Source: Mesorhizobium sp. (GTDB lineage: Bacteria; Pseudomonadota; Alphaproteobacteria; Rhizobiales; Rhizobiaceae). From it: a stretch of DNA of 64,000 nucleotides. The stretch spans positions 25,550-89,549 of the forward strand of contig NZ_JANJTZ010000061.1 in the NCBI RefSeq assembly GCF_024710845.1. Reading direction: 5' to 3'. Made by a program: the position numbers and the translations under genes. The notes under the pieces were generated by a model that had not been told where the DNA came from, did not search any database, and saw only the letters and a list, made by a program, of their open reading frames with translations. Each line of letters starts with the position of its first letter. Within the stretch, counting starts at the first letter, position 1. Shown piece by piece: positions 61,806-64,000 of the stretch.

Positions 61806-61830
61806 CGATAGCATATAATACACGAGCAAA
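61806..61830 (-). promoter_or_regulatory. Motif-B site in divergent promoter
   Basis: Minus-strand reading starts TTTGCTCGTGTATTATATGC and continues TATCG. The plus-strand 12-mer GCATATAATACA recurs exactly at 46717. It lies in the 85-bp gap between the MDR and acyl-CoA dehydrogenase genes. Confidence 0.55.
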
Positions 61831-61855
61831 CGAAAATCCAGCCGGTTTGAGGAAC

Positions 61856-63022
61856 ATGGACATCTCTCTCACGGAAGACCAGCAAGCGATCGACGCGAGC
61901 GTGCGGCGCATCTGCGCGGGATTCGACGACGACTATTGGACGGAATGCGAGGAGAAGCGCCGCTTTCCGGAAGAATTCTACCAGGCTATGGCAGCGGGCG
62001 GCTTTCTGGGAATCACCATGCCGGTGGAACTCGGTGGCTCCGGCCTCGGTGTGACGGAAGCGGCGATCATGATGCATGCGGTCGCGGCGGGCGGAGGCGG
62101 TCAATCGGCCGCATCTTCATTGCACATCAATCTGTTCGGTCCGCATTCGATCGTCGTTCACGGGACGCCCGAACAGAAACGTCGCTTCCTTAGGCCCCTG
62201 ATCAAGGGTGAACAAAAGGCCTGTTTCGGCGTGACCGAACCCGACGCTGGGTTGGATACGACCAGCATCAAGACCTTTGCCAAGAAGGTCGAAGGCGGCT
62301 ACCGCATCACCGGGCGCAAGATCTGGACATCCACGGCCCAGGTCGCCGACAAGATTCTCATTCTTGCCCGCACGACGCTCAAGGAGGACAGCCGCAGGCC
62401 GACGGACGGACTGACGCTGTTCTTTACCGACCTCGACCGCAGCAAGATCGAGGTCCGCCGGATTCACAAGCTCGGTCGCAATGCCGTCGATTCCAATGCC
62501 GTCTTCATCGACGATCTCTTCGTACCCGACGAGGACAGGATCGGCGAAGAAGGCAAGGGCTTCTACTACATCCTAGATAGCCTCAATCCCGAACGCGTGC
62601 TCGTGGCGATCGAGGCCATTGGCCTCGGCCGCAACGCGATCGAGCGCGCGGCGAAATATGCGCGGGAACGGGTCGTGTTTGGACGGCCGATCGGCCAGAA
62701 CCAGGGCATCCAGCATCCGCTAGCAGAATGCTGGGCCTATCTCGAATCCGCCTACTGGATGACGCTGCGCGCGGCGTCGCTCTACGACAGCGGCAAGCCC
62801 TGCGGTGCAGAAGCCAATGCGGCCAAATTCGTTGCGGCTCGTGCAGCCTTCGATGCAGCCACCAGGGCTGTATTGACCCACGGCGGCATGGGCTATGCGC
62901 GTGAGTACCAGGTGGAGAGATTGTTCCGGGAATCGATTCTGCCACGCATCGCGCCCGTGACCGAACAACTCATCCTCTCGTTCATCGCAGAGAAGGTACT
63001 GGACTTGCCCAAGTCCTACTGA
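61856..63022 (+). CDS. Acyl-CoA dehydrogenase
   Basis: A 388-residue single-chain dehydrogenase. It has MPVELGGSGLGVTEAAIMM, KACFGVTEPDAGLDTTSIKT (FAD/substrate loop with Asp in place of the usual Ser), RKIWTSTAQVADKILILAR and THGGMGYAREYQVERLFRES. It has the normal C-terminal FAD contacts and a catalytic-type Glu in GYAREY. The ATG at 61856 follows TTTGAGG. It is cotranscribed with the crotonase at 63058. Confidence 0.89.
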   Translation: MDISLTEDQQAIDASVRRICAGFDDDYWTECEEKRRFPEEFYQAMAAGGFLGITMPVELGGSGLGVTEAAIMMHAVAAGGGGQSAASSLHINLFGPHSIVVHGTPEQKRRFLRPLIKGEQKACFGVTEPDAGLDTTSIKTFAKKVEGGYRITGRKIWTSTAQVADKILILARTTLKEDSRRPTDGLTLFFTDLDRSKIEVRRIHKLGRNAVDSNAVFIDDLFVPDEDRIGEEGKGFYYILDSLNPERVLVAIEAIGLGRNAIERAAKYARERVVFGRPIGQNQGIQHPLAECWAYLESAYWMTLRAASLYDSGKPCGAEANAAKFVAARAAFDAATRAVLTHGGMGYAREYQVERLFRESILPRIAPVTEQLILSFIAEKVLDLPKSY

Positions 63023-63057
63023 CTGGCGGTGGTGTACGATTGCCCGGAGAGTGTAAG

Positions 63058-63843
63058 ATGAGCCTTCCAACATTTGAGACGGTCGATGTCGAGAAGAACG
63101 GCGCGATCCTGACCATTCGCCTCAATCGACCCGAACGCCTCAACGCCTTCAATCCGCGCATGTCCCACGAGTTGCCGGAGGCGATCCGCGCTGCGGGGCG
63201 GATGACCGATGTGAGGGCGATCGTTCTGACTGGCGCCGGCCGTGCTTTCAGCGCCGGCGGCGACATGTCCGAGATCAAGGACACTCCAGGCAGCTTCGCC
63301 GAGGAAGCCGCCCCCGCGCGCGACCTCGTCTTCGGGTTGCTCGATTGCGAGAAGCCGATCATCTGCAGGATGAACGGCGACGCCATCGGCCTTGGGGCAA
63401 CGGTAGCGCTACTCTGCGATGTGGTGGTGGCGACAGACACGGCGCGGATCGCCGACCCGCATGTGCGAATGGGCTTGGTAGCGGGCGACGGCGGCGCTCT
63501 GATCTGGCCGCAACTGGTCGGTCCGATGGTCGCGAAATATTACCTGCTGACCGGAGACATGCTGCCGGCTCCGGAAGCGCAGGCACATGGACTGATCACC
63601 CGGTCCGTGCCGGCGGAAATGCTCGACGTCGAGGTGGACAAGATCGCCCGCAAACTCGTCGTCGGCGCACCTCTTGCGGTTCGCTGGACCAAGCGCGCAA
63701 TCAATGCGTCGCTCCAGTCAATGGGAAAGCTCCAGTTCGACCTGTCGCTGGCCTATGAGGGGATTACCCTTCTCTCCCGCGACCACGCGGAAGCCAAGCA
63801 GGCTTTCCTCTCAAAGCGGAAACCCGAATTTGACGGCACCTGA
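63058..63843 (+). CDS. Enoyl-CoA hydratase/isomerase-family protein
   Basis: A 261-residue crotonase. The oxyanion block is RAFSAGGDMSEI. The active site is of the DPHVRMGLVAGDGGALIWPQ subgroup: Thr replaces the first Glu (GLGATVALLCD) and an Asp occurs in GDGG. Members are usually annotated enoyl-CoA hydratase/isomerase; the exact reaction is uncertain. The ATG at 63058 follows GGAGAG; TTG 63040 is an alternative. It follows the acyl-CoA dehydrogenase by 35 nt. Confidence 0.85.
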   Translation: MSLPTFETVDVEKNGAILTIRLNRPERLNAFNPRMSHELPEAIRAAGRMTDVRAIVLTGAGRAFSAGGDMSEIKDTPGSFAEEAAPARDLVFGLLDCEKPIICRMNGDAIGLGATVALLCDVVVATDTARIADPHVRMGLVAGDGGALIWPQLVGPMVAKYYLLTGDMLPAPEAQAHGLITRSVPAEMLDVEVDKIARKLVVGAPLAVRWTKRAINASLQSMGKLQFDLSLAYEGITLLSRDHAEAKQAFLSKRKPEFDGT

Positions 63844-63873
63844 AGCTCCGTCGTCGACCCTTAGGGTCCGGAC

Positions 63874-64000
63874 TCATAACCAGTAGCTGACTGTCGCTGC
63901 GATGCAGACGGCAGCCAGGAAGTTGGTGGCCAGTCGATCGTATCGGGTCGCGATGCGGCGGAAGTCCTTGAGTCTGCAGAACATGCGTTCGATGGCGTTG
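63874..64000 (-). mobile_element. IS5-family transposase, C-terminal end (cut by window edge)
   Basis: The minus strand reads NAIERMFCRLKDFRRIATRY then DRLATNFLAAVCIAATVSYWL and TGA at 63874-63876. This is the standard DDE-domain C-terminus of IS5 (IS427-like) transposases, including the catalytic-region ERxFxRLKDFRRIATRYDR. The DNA just outside (from about 63861, TTAGGGTCCGGACTC) probably contains the element's terminal repeat. It marks the right edge of the catabolic island. Confidence 0.88.

Noticed and set aside
1..64000. CRISPR arrays, tRNA or rRNA genes
   Set aside because: No regularly spaced direct repeats, cloverleaf-like or rRNA-like segments were recognised while reading both strands.

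Overview
The window is GC-rich (about 63% by eye) bacterial DNA that is almost fully coding. The genes are alphaproteobacterial in character: a DUF3489/DUF2924/large serine recombinase module, an FtsZ paralogue, and dense sets of acyl-CoA dehydrogenases, short-chain dehydrogenases (SDRs) and branched-chain-amino-acid-type ABC transporter genes. Many genes start with GTG or TTG and are coupled by 4-nt ATGA or GTGA overlaps. I favour Hyphomicrobiales (Rhizobiales) or a sphingomonad-like relative, but the genus cannot be fixed from the sequence. No rRNA, tRNA or CRISPR was seen.

Layout. (1) 1-6,000 is a mobile and broken zone. It holds a frameshifted IS110 transposase, a flavoprotein gene missing its 5' part, and the DUF3489-DUF2924-serine recombinase cassette. 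(2) 6,006-11,053 is a compact minus-strand operon: TetR regulator, Bcr/CflA-type drug exporter, FabF paralogue, FtsZ paralogue and an SDR. A TetR-like operator lies at its head. The set looks like a spare-target plus efflux resistance island. (3) 11,470-14,400 holds an orphan secreted protein, then a less GC-rich patch with a small protein and an AAA ATPase that is cut off at an IS256 remnant. (4) 14,431-63,843 is a roughly 50-kb catabolic island for a carboxylic acid handled as CoA esters. (5) 63,874-64,000 is the end of an IS5-family transposase.

How the island could work (inference). One LivFGHM-type importer and three separate substrate-binding proteins bring in the substrate. Three acyl-CoA synthetases activate it. 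An alpha-methylacyl-CoA racemase sets stereochemistry. Two heteromeric and two single acyl-CoA dehydrogenases, four crotonases, a MaoC hydratase and eight SDRs carry out beta-oxidation-like cycles. A thiolase, an HMG-CoA-synthase-like/DUF35 protein, a CitE-like lyase and a BKACE cleave C-C bonds. CoA transferases recycle CoA. A luciferase-like monooxygenase with its flavin reductase and an acetoacetate-decarboxylase-like protein suggest oxygenation of a ring or ketone. The gene set resembles those for branched, alicyclic, terpenoid or steroid-side-chain acids, but the substrate is unknown.

Regulation. Nearly every divergent promoter in the island carries one of two AT-rich motifs that stand out from the GC-rich background. 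One resembles TAGnCAnTAnnGACTA (3 copies) and the other TTYGCTAGYRTACTATATGC (9 copies of varying quality). The only regulator gene seen in the island is a TetR at 33,717. The shared motifs suggest the scattered operons form one regulon.
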